A DNA stretch of 64,000 nucleotides, from positions 682,001-746,000 of the forward strand of contig JABVXV010000001.1 of the NCBI GenBank assembly GCA_013365325.1. Reading direction: 5' to 3'. The DNA is from Dipetalonema caudispina. Taxonomy: Eukaryota > Nematoda > Chromadorea > Rhabditida > Onchocercidae. Below, one piece after another: positions 26,556 through 39,300 of this stretch; position 1 is the stretch's first letter; every line of letters begins with the position of its first letter. The position numbers and the translations under genes are program-made. The notes beneath the pieces were generated by a model. It was not told the DNA's origin. It made no database searches and saw only the letters and a list, made by a program, of their open reading frames with translations.

Positions 26556-28839
26556 ATGCTTCGACATTTGGGTGGACTTCTGCTTATCTTCACCATATCA
26601 ACTTTTACGTTGTTCTTTACATGGAGTTTAAGACCCGAAATTTTCCCTTCTACAAAGCCTAACAAATATTTTCCGAGAACCATCGCTGATCTAAATGTTC
26701 TTGTCAGCTATTTTAGTAAGTACAGGTTAGTGTGTTTTTATTTTAAAACTTGTTTAAAACAAGAAAAGGTGGACGTTTTGTTGGTTTTCATTTAATTTTG
26801 AACTACTGCATGCATGTTGTTTCTAATAAATTCAAAATCTCCAGATTTTTTAGTCTTCGATTTTCAAAAATTCAAATAGCTTCTCTGACACAATCTGTCC
26901 TTTCTACGAGGATGTAAAGATAACTTGGAAACGAATGGCAAGTATAATCAAGGACCGTTTGATGTTTTTCAGGGAGAAACATTTCGTCTATCTTTTGCTA
27001 TTGTTCAGTCTTGTCTACTTGTATAAACAGTCATTTGCTATTCCTGGATCTTTTGCCTTGGTAGTTGCTTATTAAAGATTTAAGTACTTAATTTTACATT
27101 ATAAAACACTTACCCTACTGGTTAACTGTACGATATGGTTTAAGCCATCGACATTACCACCCTCTTGCAGAGGCCTATCGCTGTTTAGTGAAACCAAAGT
27201 TCTCCACATTAAATGACTAGGCGGTCCTGTCAGTTTTTATTTTATTTTTATTAATTTGCAAAATTTTTCCTATGAAAAGGATACCATATTTCATACCAAA
27301 CTGAAAATATTTTCAGAATGTGTTAGCGGGAGCATTGTTCGGTTGTTGGAAAGCATTGCTTTTGGTGTGCCCATTGACTGCTGTTGGTGCATCATGCTGC
27401 TATATGTTGAGTTTATCCTTCGCGAAACCTGTTGTTGAATATTTTTTCAGTGATCAATTACAACGGCTCAGATGTGAAGTGAACTTTAAACCGTAATTTA
27501 TAAGTTTTGTTGTGAAACTAATGGTTGAAAATTGACGATTATTTACTTACAATATTTGTTAGCAAAATTTCATACATAAAATCACAAGCGCATAATTTAT
27601 TATTCATAGTTTGAAGATAACTTCGCGTAGAGCGGCTTCCGATGTATATTATATGTAGCGGTCACCTCAAGTTCGGCATTGGAGATAGAGGAAGATTATG
27701 TATGTAAAATGATGTAAACTAAGGAAGTTGGAAAGTCTAGTAAGCTGCTGAGTAGCACACATATTAGTCATTTGGTCAACATATAAAGCATATGATACAA
27801 TTCATATGGGTGTGTTATTTAAAAGTTTCTCATCTAATTTCTTTTTTACATTCTCTGCATGATATATACCGGTGGTAAGAGAGGTGTATGTTCATGAATA
27901 AAACTTCATTTGAAGATAACATCATCAAAGAACATTGCGGTATTATTTATTACGATATATGTCCCAATGCGTCTCTGTAATAGAATCTAATATGTAACAT
28001 ATAAGCTTATCACGCTTTTTTACAAATTTTGCACCCCAATGGTCACCGATTCAAAGCTTTGTTTAACCTAATTCTTGGAATTTTTATTTGCTTCACTCTT
28101 AGATTCTTGAGATGTTATTTAATTTAGTTGCTAGTGATATCTTATTAGTTCGTGGGTTTGATCGTTGTTTTATTCAAGGGAAAAGACATTATGTCACTGC
28201 TGGATAATTTGTAATGGACTAAACAAATGATCACTCAAAAATGTTTTGCAGGTTGCTCAGAATCGGTATAGACTGTTCAGCTTTTTATTGTGTGCTCGAT
28301 TATTTCCACTTACGCCACACTGGCTGTTAAATGTTTGCTTACCACTTCTAAATATCCCATTGAGCAATTTTGCTTTATCCATTTTAATCGGTTAGTTGGT
28401 TTTCTTCGACTCAATTAGCTATTAACAGAAAAAATATAAGTGTAAGCTTTTGACCTGTGTAACTTATATGAGTATTTTAATATTTCCTGACGGAAGAAGC
28501 ATTTCGATATTTCAAGTTCTAGCTTTTTCCGGATCCCACTGAAATCAATAACCTCTTTAGCTTTGTAATTTCTTAGATGATTTTAGTTCTAAAAATATAA
28601 GAATTTTAGGATTAATACCGTATAACTTGCTGTGCGTGCAAGCTGGAAGCATCCTCAGTGATTTGAAAGACTTTTCTGAAGTATTCAGTTTGACAACCAG
28701 TGTGCAGCTTACTGGACTAGCAGTGATCGTATTCGTTTTCGGCAAAATTACGAAGAAAAGAGCTTGTTTTGCAGCAAACAGAAGTGTCGTTGGACTGATT
28801 TCTGTCTTAGGATATTACAGTTGTAATAATGTAAAATAA
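26556..28839 (+). CDS. TMEM41A: TMEM41A-like VTT (SNARE-associated/DedA) membrane protein
   Basis: Multi-pass endomembrane protein of the VTT family, whose TMEM41/VMP1 members act as lipid scramblases of the ER. Exons: 26556-26725, 26973-27060, 27317-27478, 28252-28390 and 28610-28839, giving 262 residues against about 264 in human TMEM41A. The N-terminal helix is LLLIFTISTFTLFFTWSL. The conserved VTT core is present: YLYKQSFAIPGSF, NVLAGALFG, the Ala-Ser-Cys-Cys-Tyr stretch after PLTAVG, CARLFPLTPHWLLNVCLPLL and LIGLIPYNLLCVQAGSILS. All junctions keep frame, though the donor of exon 3 (GAA/gtgaac) is weak. Residues after KITKKR in the last exon look non-conserved, and the stop lies in a tandemly duplicated 24-29-bp sequence. 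An alternative last exon (29104-29193) is possible. The start was chosen at the first ATG after a TTTAAAG acceptor-like site. Confidence 0.92.
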
Positions 28840-28863
28840 GGATATTACAATAATGTAAAATAA
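28809..28863. repeat. Tandem duplication around the TMEM41A stop codon
   Basis: The word GGATATTACA...AATAATGTAAAATAA occurs twice in a row, the first copy with five extra bases (GTTGT). The annotated TAA stop of the TMEM41A-like gene lies in the first copy. Confidence 0.8.
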
Positions 28864-29103
28864 GAGCTAATTGCTGCAAGATTGTCAGTTTGCCTTCCAC
28901 ATTTTTAATATAAACTGGGTTTATTTTGTAGGTTTTTTAATTGAAATGTTTTTTCTAAACAAAAAAAAGAGCAAAAGTTTGGAAACGAATTCTTTTTGAA
29001 GTTTTCCAAATGAATATAAAATCTCTCCAATATTTGAATATTTCAGTGATACATGCATTTTCAAATTTCTTAGCATTGTATGGTTTCAAGAACGTTTATT
29101 TAG

Positions 29104-29193
29104 GATGAACTCCACAAAGAAATTAAACACGCTTTTGAAGCTATCGGAATTTCTATAGCACCCTTACCCAATTACGACGGAATTTCCCGTTAG
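29104..29193 (+). CDS. Possible alternative last exon of TMEM41A-like gene
   Basis: After a TATTTAG acceptor an open frame of 29 codons ends in TAG: DELHKEIKHAFEAIGISIAP followed by LPNYDGISR. It is phase 0 and would join a donor-like AAT/gtaaaa at about 28833 in the fifth TMEM41A exon, replacing only the last few residues. The peptide looks more protein-like than the end of the read-through form. No poly(A) signal stands close behind. It could equally be an unrelated exon. Confidence 0.35.
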   Translation, partial: DELHKEIKHAFEAIGISIAPLPNYDGISR

Positions 29194-30600
29194 TATTTGT
29201 GTCATTTTGTATTTCCTTTATGCTAGTATTCATCTAGTTTTAAGAACTCTTATAGGTTGCAGAAAGGAGAAGATAAAACTTTCAATCTTGTTCACATTCT
29301 CAAACTCCCGAATATCGGTATTTCCTTAGTAATTCTTCAGCCAAATAGCTCATTTTATTCCGAAAATCTCTAAATCAGTTAGTCATATGTATAGGTTTAA
29401 ACATTTTATGTTTGAATTTATGATACCTGATAGCAACGTATGCATAAAAAATATTTACTTGATGAAGACCTAATGTTTTTTAATAGCGTCTTGTTTGCAA
29501 CTTTTATTTGTTTTTGTTTTTCTCCTCATTACTGAAAGTTGCATATGCAAAAATATCTTCTATTGTCAATTAGTCCGAAAGTATTAATTATTATCCTTCC
29601 TTAATAACTTTAAGATTTCCTTTTTGTTTCATTTTACTTTGATGTAATCATTTGTGATGAAAACAACATGAGGTTTTTTGATACGGGAAAATCAACCTTA
29701 TAAAAAGTGCAGTAACTGTGTATTTCAGACTCTCATTCTGAATATATTTGGGTATCTGCTAAATTAACATGGAATTTAAATGTCAGTATCTGTCATTCTT
29801 CGTTTTCATTTCGTGGATTGCTTTAACAGTGTATACGCGAACACACACTTACTGAAAGTGTTAACTTGCAATTTTTTGACCATCCGTCGAGAAACATGTT
29901 TTTTAAATGTCAAGAGAAGAAATTTGAAAGAAAAGGTCAAATCGAATTGGTCACTTAGAATTTGTCAGTAATGATTCTATTTCCAGTTACATACAATGAA
30001 ATGACTAATTAACTTTACCTTCATTTCCTGTTATTGCCGTTCTGCTGTCTCTGTCTTTGCTGTCTCCCACAAAAACTACTGGTATTGGTGTAACCTTTCG
30101 TACACTATTCATCATTTTCCAGAAAGTGATCGGCTTTAGAAAACATTAAAAAAACTGGCACAGTATCTGACTATGTTAACAGACCAAAATTGATCAATAG
30201 ATTATGTAATGGGGTTCAAAAAGTACTTGAAAACTGAAAGTTCAGTTGATTGATTTCAGTAATTTACTTGGTTACATGAGAGTCACAACAATAAAAAAAT
30301 GTGGTAGATAGGTTTGTTTGGTGGATGCTAAATTTAGTTTTACTGGATTAACGTGAAGTCTGAATTTGTTGTGAAATTCTTTTTGTTGATTTGGGTTTCA
30401 CAAACAAGAATTTTTGTAAAGGTTTATTTGAAGAATGGAGGAATTAAATGACAGTGAATGTCACAGTATGATTCGGTGGAATTGAGATCAGCTAGAAGCG
30501 ATATGTTATGGTAGTGACTCTTTGTCCCAGACGACTCTTCTTGGAGGCGACACCTTTTTGATGTCATTTACAAGAATAGGGACAAAATGCTCCCTTTCAG
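29194..30600. other. AT-rich intergenic sequence
   Basis: No supported gene or RNA gene was seen in these 1.4 kb. Short open frames (such as 29780-29971) show no start context or family motif. Confidence 0.5.
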
Positions 30601-30628
30601 TATTTTGGAAATAGAGCTTGACAAAAAA

Positions 30629-31984
30629 ATGTCACAGTTGATAGTTCTGTTAGTGTTAATTACGCTTCTACCATCACGAGATTTAAAAAGGACTAACATT
30701 TTTTCGGATAATTTTACGTGGGCCACAATTTTTCCTATCTTGTTAGTATACTTTGTACTGTGCCCTATAGTAGTACTTTAACATAAACATCTCCACATGC
30801 GTTCATAGTTCTATCTCATCCCAATAGCAGAATCTCCGGGTCGTTGTTGCAATAATTTCTACCATCAAAGACAAACGTCAATTAGTGCGTATTTAATTAA
30901 ACTTGACATGTCAATAATTTCCTATGGTCTCTGGGCTATGCTTCATCAAATAGTTTTGTTGTAGTGCTTCATAAACTCTTTCTTACATTAATGAAATTCA
31001 ACTATATGTCAAGTTTAATATCCTTAGATTGGATCACATTCGATGTCGATGTCAACAACTACGCAAGGTATGAAGGGTAATCTTTTACCAATTTTTTCAA
31101 AATATGAATTAAGCCATGGCATAGATTAAGGTTTAAGTAAGCCTGTTTTCAAAGAAGCCTGTTTTGAAAATATCTAGAAAATTCCCTTCAATAACAAAAA
31201 ACAAAAATGAATTTGCCTTTTTTGTTAAAATTGACTAAAAATGACTTTGTGAATTCGTTAAATCCATTTATCTTTATAAATAAATTTCTTTTTTAATAAG
31301 GAGGATTACCTTTTCCTCATCTGTTTTCTGATTATCTTATCTGTCTTCCGATCTCTCGTCGCAAGTTTCATCTTCGCTATCATTGTCCTTTCATATTGCA
31401 TATTCATGAAGGTTCTTCGCCACAAGATTGTGAGAAATATTAGTCTTTTGACGGGATTACTGATACAGTTTGGCCAAGTATATGTTTTTGTCACTGTGAC
31501 ATTTGGTATTCTTCTTTACTTACAACACCTAATATTTTCTTTCAAAAATAATTTCATCAAGAAAAATAATAAATTTAAATGCCTAGAGAATTCTAAATAT
31601 GGCAGAATTTGGTTAACAACAACATCGTTGCAGCAATTATACCTAAAAGGCACGCAGTGTTTTTGAAATTTTTTTTCTAAATTTCGAATCGAGAGAAAAA
31701 CTCTCATAATTCTCATTATTTGTTTATAATCGTCATATCTCTATTGGTTGTTTAAAATTCAAATGCCTTCTGTAAAGAAATTGATTTCCAATTATTTGAT
31801 ATAAATGATAATAATGAAGATTTGTTAGAAAAGAGTAACTTGAAATTTGAAGTAATTTTCTGACATTTATGTTTAGGATTCTGAATTCAGTTTTAGAGCT
31901 GACTAGTTTTTTTTCCATTTTTTTTCCCTTCAGAACCTCCACTCTCATATTCTTGGATTAAATTATTGCAATAGCTTGACATAA
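30629..31984 (+). CDS. Putative four-helix membrane protein (assembled from six exons)
   Basis: Unrecognised. Six exons keep phase throughout: 30629-30769, 30831-30888, 31028-31067, 31366-31505, 31778-31851 and 31934-31984, giving 167 residues. A TCCCTTTCAG acceptor at 30600 stands 28 bases before the ATG, as expected for a trans-spliced leader. Hydrophobic helices: residues 2-14 (SQLIVLLVLITLL), about 30-46 (TWATIFPILLVYFVLCPI), about 81-95 (FIFAIIVLSYCIFM) and about 107-127 (SLLTGLLIQFGQVYVFVTV). A short basic loop KDKRQ follows the second helix, and the tail is acidic (FDINDNNEDLLE). A poly(A) signal AATAAA stands at 32031, 47 bases after the stop. The pattern loosely recalls TMEM185/TMEM60 proteins, without a decisive motif. 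The donor of exon 4 and the acceptor of exon 5 are the weakest points; exon 4 could also end at 31479. Confidence 0.5.
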
Positions 31985-32030
31985 CCTTTTCATTTGACGT
32001 TTTAAAAAACGCAACAGTATTACTTGCTTA

Positions 32031-32036
32031 AATAAA
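32031..32036 (+). terminator. Poly(A) signal AATAAA
   Basis: Canonical hexamer 47 bases behind the stop of the putative four-helix membrane gene. Confidence 0.45.
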
Positions 32037-33605
32037 ATTCTCCAATCGCTAATATTAGAGTTGGCATTACATTTGCTCACTTATTTAATGTCGACGAATG
32101 GGCAAAATCGATGAAACAATTGATTTGATTTGTACCAGTTTTTTTAAACAAATACATCACAAGTAGATGCTGCAATTTCCACATTGACCATTCACTGATA
32201 CTTTCTTTGTTCTTGCTTTTTTTTCCCCAAAACACTACATTGATCAGTTAAAATGTCATTACCGCGGATTTGAAAATATCTTTTTGGTCAATGAGTTACA
32301 AGGCTATGATGATTTTGCTAACGAGGAATTTTTAACGTTTTTCACGAATGGTTACATCATAGGAATCAAATATCGCTATTTGTTTTAATTTGATATTAAT
32401 TGGAAATTAAATTTTGCCGATCTTTCTTTTCCAATATGTTATATTTATTTTTTAATTTTAGGATAAATATGGAACTCCTAGAAAAGGTTGTATGCTATGA
32501 TTTCTTTAAATTTCTTTCTTTTTCAAATTTTACCCTTTCATTGTCAAAATATTTAAAGCTTTGAGGAAACATTAAACGGAAGTATTTTCTTCAACACTTT
32601 TCACTTTTGAATTTGAACAATCTTTTCATGTTTAAAATATTTCAATTGATGTCTAGAAAGTTTTTATATCATATACTATTTTATTTATTTGTTCAAATAT
32701 TCTTAGCTTCTGCTATTTTTATTTTGGCTTATGAACATTGTCTGCTATGCTTTTCACTCACTGCAGTGGAATTTGTACAAGAAAAAAAAAGTCTTAGTTA
32801 AATTGGTGCCAGTATTTGCATAGAAATAAAAACTGTTTACTTTACAGTCACAAAGTTGTTAATTAGTTGTATATGATTGTTATCAGTATTTCTTGATAAA
32901 CTGTCTTTTTTGGCACTACTTTATCAATTAAAACTATGCATTTTTCTAACGTTACCTCATCATCGTATCATCCTGCAAACACTTTAAATGCCAATACCTT
33001 TAATTATTAATAGTAGTAATTAGGTATACACTTGCAATGAATATTCTGTAACAGTCAATTAGCAATCATGGAGCTGTAATAATGATAATAACGAACAGGT
33101 CATTTCATCAGAACGGTTTCAAGACTTTAAAAACCAGTTTATAATGAAGGATTTTTGAGTAGAAAGAAATGGGGGAGAAATTTGCTAGGATTGAAGAAAC
33201 GAAAAGTGGCGAAAGAGATATATTACTTTTGAAAAATTCTTCATATAGTTTCTATTGGTGAATCTTGAGAAATCTGTTACGTGTAAATTTTTTTTTTTAC
33301 GTGGTAAAATCCATCAAGTGTTTTTTATACGACAGTACAATTACTGAGAAATTTTCCAATTAGATAAATAGAGGAGAAGGAGATAGGTAGATAACAAGAA
33401 AAGTAAATACAAGAAAAGGAGTTGAAAAAATGAGAAGACTTCTGATACGAAATACTTCACGTCATCTCCGTTACAGTACACCAAATATTTCACGTTGAAA
33501 TCCGCCATAACGACTTGAGACTTTGATTTTAGAATCTGCAAGGTATTATTTAAGTGAAGTAAGAAAAAAAAAATTACAAAGATATAAATTTATCAGTTTT
33601 TGCAG

Positions 33606-34404
33606 CTCAACGTTTGTATTCTCCACATAGTATCCACACATCCTATATTTGCGACTGCGATTCGCGACACTTGTCGTTTCAAATGTCTTCTTTTAGTATT
33701 GTATGATCATCATCAATATATATCTGAAACATTTTCCACCCTTTCATTCACAACCAAATCCATACTCCAGCAGCGATAACTTTTTTCTCAGTTTTCTCTT
33801 CTCAATGGGAACATCTAAATTAACATAATTACTAAATAATTTTTCTCTTCCACCTGTCTTTTTCTACTTTCAACTGATGGAAATAATGTCTGCTAAAATA
33901 TGTCATAGCTACAAATTTTTGCACCAAATGAATGCAATTTGTTCTGTTTTTGTGCGCTGATCCATGTATGATATTGATTTACTTCTAATGTCCAAATAAT
34001 AACTCCATTTAGAATCGATTTCAATACTTCCTTTCTTTAAATGCTCATTTCAGATTTTCTTCTCGGTTTTCCGCTTTTAATTTGGAAGTACCACTAATTG
34101 TATATATTATCCTAATAGCCATCTACATTTTTTACCTGATCACATAGTGAGAGTCATGAATTTCGATATTTCAGTTCACATCGGAAATCCAAGAATTTAA
34201 ATTCTACATCATCCTTACTAAAGGAAACTGATTTGGCCAAAACGTTAACTGTGTGAGTTTCTGTTTCTTTATAATTTAATTCACCACCTAAATTTATCAT
34301 CTGTTGTGGTCAATGAACGAAGAGGTCAAGCTAAATTCACATTTATCCCATGGACAAATAATGGAATTTTCAGGAATGAACTTAATTTCCAAATTGTCTT
34401 GTAA
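33606..34404 (+). CDS. GPS-like motif plus single-helix protein, 5' end missing
   Basis: Exons in phase: 33606-33700, 33909-33940, 34054-34146, 34175-34252 and 34374-34404 (stop), with AATAAA at 34413. The first exon encodes HTSYICDCDSRHLSFQ, which resembles the Cys-x-Cys...His-Leu-Ser/Thr core of a GPCR-proteolysis-site motif. It is followed by FAPNECN, one strong helix (EVPLIVYIILIAIYIFYLIT) and a Ser/Lys-rich tail. Motif, APN-type linker and first helix in this order recall the region just before the PLAT domain of polycystin-1/LOV-1 proteins. No PLAT domain or further helices were found downstream. Upstream exons were not resolved; an open stretch at 32249-32380 may belong here. The intron between 34146 and 34175 would be only 28 nt; without it the protein ends at the TAG at 34147-34149. 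Function is unassigned and the family link is tentative. Confidence 0.4.
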
Positions 34405-34418
34405 TTTATGGAAATAAA

Positions 34419-36259
34419 AGATAGTTGGTTACAGTAATAAATTAATTTATTACTACATTGAAGATTGAACGTTGAAGTGCACTGTTCACATGATTCACCA
34501 TATACTTTTGGACAATTTCATTAATTTTTTGATACTGCTTGTGTTCCGTCGCACGATGGAATTTGCCCAACAGAAAAATTAGGGTGATGAAAGACAGATA
34601 TTACCAGGACTTTTTGTCATTTTCTGCACTATTTACTTTTTTCCCACTTGTCTTTAGCTTCTCTAGAAATAGATAAGCAAGTGACAAGTAAAAGGAAATA
34701 GAACAAAAATATGGAAATGAAAATAAGGAATAAAAGGAGAAGGAAGGAAGTAAAAGTAGAACGTACTCTCATGTCGTTTACAAAATTCAGTATTTATTGG
34801 TTCTGACTCAAATTTCAAATTATAAGCTTGAAAATTAAAGATTTAGAAAGATTCCTCCTTACCATTTCTTCTCGATTATTATCATATTGACATAATCATT
34901 TATCATAGAACCATTATCGTTGATAATCGCAATCAGTTATTTATATTCGATAATGATAACTGAAAGATTTTCATTAACTATTTACTTTCATTTGTAGACA
35001 ATTTGCTTTTTTTTTTAGCTTTAAGTTGATTTACTGAAGGAATCAATGTAATATGTCGAAGTTTTGAATCTAAGAACAGGTCTTTCTTGTTTTCTTGCCT
35101 TAAAGGCAAATTAGATGACATTGTTCATTGATTTTCAATACATTCATTGCTTTTTTAGCTTCTGTCACCTTTTCATTGTTTAGATTTGTTTAAATTGGAT
35201 CAATCATTTCATCAGTTTATCAGTTGCAGAATGAATCATTCAAATTTGCTCTTTTCATCAAATGCAATTTTTTTCAAATTTCTGTATTCATTTACTGTGT
35301 GTCACATTATTTTGACAAACCTTATAATCACCTCTGACATTTTTATTGATTCAGTCAAATTATAGTACCAATATGATATTGGATTTAACTTTTTCTTTTT
35401 ATGAAATAATAACAGATAAAGAAATACAATTTCTGAAAAATTGTACTATCCACATCGAGTTATGAGGCTTGTAATTCCAATTTAATATCTCGAGATGCCA
35501 ATAATTACGAATCAATTAAAGCGACTCCAGAGAGGTCACGGAATGAATATTTTCACTACATGTATTCTTAGTGGATTTAAATGAAGAAGTACGTGGCACT
35601 GACCTCTACTATAATGTCATCATCTAGAAAACAGTATGAGATATAGTATGCAAATGTGATGCATGCTGTTGTGTATATATTTTTCAATGTTATTTTTCTG
35701 TGTAAAATTTCAGAAAAATATGGAATTGAGTGATGTGAAAGGTTACAAACGATGTCATGCATGCATTTCATGTGACATTCTCAAAAGAATTAACATTTTC
35801 ATTTCATACATACAATAGTAATCAAAGAACAACGATTAAAGAACCGTAGAAGTATAATAAATAGCAAATGGCATGATATAAGTCATTACTTCATTTCCTT
35901 ACTTGTTTGATTCGTCCATATTGATAACCTTTATCACTAAGTAAAATAATGATAGGTGTCGGTGACATCTTTATTTACCTTTGTTATTAAATAAACAAAA
36001 CCAAAAAATGACATCGAGAGAAATATAGTTCATCGCTCTTTGGATCACACCTTCTTTTCATATTTAAATTAAATATATTAAGTATTATCGTCTCCTTCTA
36101 ACTTACTTTCATCCTTTTTTCAGTTAAGTAATTGTAAATATACTGTTAAAAATTATCACTATTTTCATAAGTTCATTGAACGGTATACGATTGTTAGCAT
36201 TATCAATCCCCCCGCTCTTATCTTTATTCCGCTTTTTTTAAATTTTGAAAAAGTTCCAG
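34419..36259. other. AT-rich intergenic sequence
   Basis: No supported gene. I looked here for PLAT-type exons that would extend the preceding gene and saw none. Sequence near 34900-34970 is rich in GATAAT and ATTATC words. Confidence 0.5.
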
Positions 36260-36324
36260 AATCAAATCAGCAACAACCTCTATTGGCATTATCCAATAAC
36301 TCGTGTCATTCTAATTATTACAAT

Positions 36325-39300
36325 ATGAGTGCTAGTGACCGTAAAGGACTACTGGCCAGTGTCCGCACTTATCCGCCAGGGGTATTTTTCATGCTGGGCA
36401 ATGAGTTCTGCGAACGTTTCAGTTTTTATGGCATGCGAGCTATATTAATATTATATCTCATCACCGAACATCGTTTCACTGAAAGGTTAAATAATGTTAT
36501 TTAATAAATGTGTCCATCAAAAATTAAATTATATTTTGATCAATGAATTAAATTTGCTTACTATTATATAGACAAATATTTTGCAGTCAGGCATCACTTT
36601 TCTACCATTCATTCATAGCACTTGCTTATATCTCACCTTTATTTGGCTCCATCGCAGCGGATAACTATTTTGGCCGATTTCGAGTGATACTTTGGATGTC
36701 TGCTGTTTATGTGATCGGTCATGTACTGTTAACAATTGGTGCTATACCAGACTTAGATCAAATCTTCCGCTTAATATTCGATTTTAGTGGACTAGCTGTT
36801 ATTGCTTTTGCTACCGGTGGTATAAAACCTTGTGTTTCTGCATTTGCTGCTGATCAGGTTAAGTCTTTTATTATGAAAGTAATGAAGAGAAAAAGTCTTA
36901 GAAGAATTAGTAAATTCATTTTTAGATATTATTTCTTTTTCTAATCTTAATCGCATGAATAAGATTGTCGCATTTTCACGACGTTTTACTAAATCCTGTG
37001 AAAGATAAAAAAATCTTAAGCTACTAATTCGTTCTACCATTTATTATTACAGACTTCTCCTTCAAAGTCGTAAATTTCATATTTAAATCATTGAAATCTT
37101 AATTTATGAGACTAAAAATTCTGCTCGCTCTTTCAAATCTTTTTTGCAAGTTTTCGAATTTAAATTGATCTAATTTGAGATTTTCTTTTCAAGTTTTTAG
37201 TTTGAAGAAAAGCAAGCGAATGAAAGGAATCAATTCTTTTCATTTTTCTATTTTTCTATCAATGCTGGTTCCTTGGTAGCAATTTTATTAACACCAATAT
37301 TACGAGGACGAGTGAAATGTTTTGGTTCCGAATATTGTTTCCCACTGGCATTTGGTAAGTGAATGAAAAAAAAGGAAACAGTAAAAATAACCTTGGATGT
37401 AATTTTTAAAAAAAAACTTTAAAGTAGCAAATGTATGAAATGAGAAAAATTAACGAAACATACCAGTTCAGGTGTTCCCGGTGTACTTATGTTGTTGGCC
37501 TTCATATTGTTTCTAGCCGGTTGGCGATATTATAAAATAGTACCACCTGCAAAGGGTAACGTCGTTTTTAGTGTCGTCTGCTGCATTTTTTACGCAGCTC
37601 GAGAAAAATTACGTAACGTTATGAGGTACTACTCCTAATTTCGTATTGAAGTTTATCGGATATTGGTTAAAATCAAAATTATTACTCTATCTACTCATTA
37701 AAGGAGAACACAGGTACTCAAAGAGCTAACATCTCCGGGTAATCGCGAAAACTCCACGGGAATCTGAAAGAGTGGGAAAATGAGAAGAAATGAGATTATA
37801 GTTAACGGACAATGAAATCATCAGCAAATCACTTTCAATTTTAAATGCCAAGATTGATTGAAAATTTGAAACGAATCAACTTACCCAACATTAATTCATG
37901 ATAAGCCGTACTTTGTAGAGGTCAAGATAAAGCTATTCATTGGCTTGATTATGCTGCACCCAAATATAGCAGTCATTTCTTGCGTTCCGTTAAAAGTTTG
38001 GTGGCTATTTCAATACTTTTCGGGCCAGTTGTACTATTTTGGGCACTATTCGATCAACAGGTAAATAACTGTTGATTATTACAAAAGACGAAAAAACCGC
38101 TTTTGGTGTTTCAGCATTAGTTCATGTTTCCGTCGAATATTCATTTCAGAATGGCATTAGTTGCATTTTCATTAAGGACAGACCTTTAATAGACAGGTGA
38201 AAAAATGTGCTCATATTATCGATAGTTATTAGTCCGATAACTGATATCAGCAATTTAAATTACTGATCCGTTAATATTTGTGATATTTTAAAATATATTT
38301 ACACCTCGAATTCAAGACGAAAGGATTAAAATAACTGGAAAAAACTTTTTTTTTCTCTCTTCTTATTATGGGAACTTTTGATTTTTGAAGAGTGGGTTGT
38401 ACTGCTTTAAGCATTTCTACGAAGGGAACAAACAAATCTAATTGGATTTAAGTGAAGTGAGAGAAGGAAAGGTCATTTATTAGTTGTTGTCCAAAGAGAA
38501 GATTTTAAATGGAAGGATTAACAGAAATAGTTTTTTTATGAAGTTAAATTTTTCTATAGCATAACTGCGATTCAGTCAAAGTTGGTATTTTCTTCATTAC
38601 TTGAATTTGAGAAGGTTCCTTTCATAAATTTAAAATATCTAAAGGATATTTTTAAAAATTATTTCATTAGTTAATTTCTAAATTCTTTCACTTCACATCT
38701 ATCTTGAGAAGGCTAATGTGATAAAACTGATGGAAAATTTGTTTGTGAGATGGAAATAATTTTTATACTTAAATGAGCTATTGTAGCAACTTAAAGCTGG
38801 TTTCAAATAAGTTTTTTTTTTTTCTTTTATACAGAAGATAGATACTCAATGTAAATATGTTTACTTAATTACTGTGAACCAAAAATGTGGCTTGCACAGC
38901 AAGTTTTTTTTTTTTTTTTTTTTTTCAGGGCAGTACTTGGGTATTGCAAGCTCGTCGTATGAATGGTCGTGTTGGCCCATTTGTGATACTGCCAGATCAA
39001 ATGACTACCTTTAATCCGCTCATTATCCTTATTATAGTACCCATATTTGAAGCATGGATTTATCCAGCCGTTCGAAAGATTTGTAAAGTAACACCTCTTC
39101 GGAAAATGGCTACCGGTGGTTGTCTTGCAGCTATTGCTTTTCTTCTGGCAGGATTGTTACAAGTAATACTTTTGATTTCAGCAGTCTTGATAACATATGG
39201 GTTTTGAGAGTTGGAATTTTTGAAAAAATTTTTTTACTAAAATATTACATTAGAACAAGAATCCTTTCCAATCTATTTTTCTTGATAGTTAGAAGTAAAC

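Noticed and set aside
31303..31365. Hydrophobic stretch EDYLFLICFLIILSVFRSLV as coding
   Set aside because: It is the pyrimidine-rich end of an intron; only the part from 31366 on keeps phase with the flanking exons.
31306..31494. Minus-strand Lys/Arg-rich frame
   Set aside because: It is the reverse complement of the exon and intron end just described, and no partner exons were found.
33341..33508. Minus-strand frame MADFNVKYLVYCNGDDVKYF with hydrophobic tail
   Set aside because: The start region and a TTGCAG acceptor look attractive, but the tail reads like a polypyrimidine intron and no following exon in phase was found. Not called.
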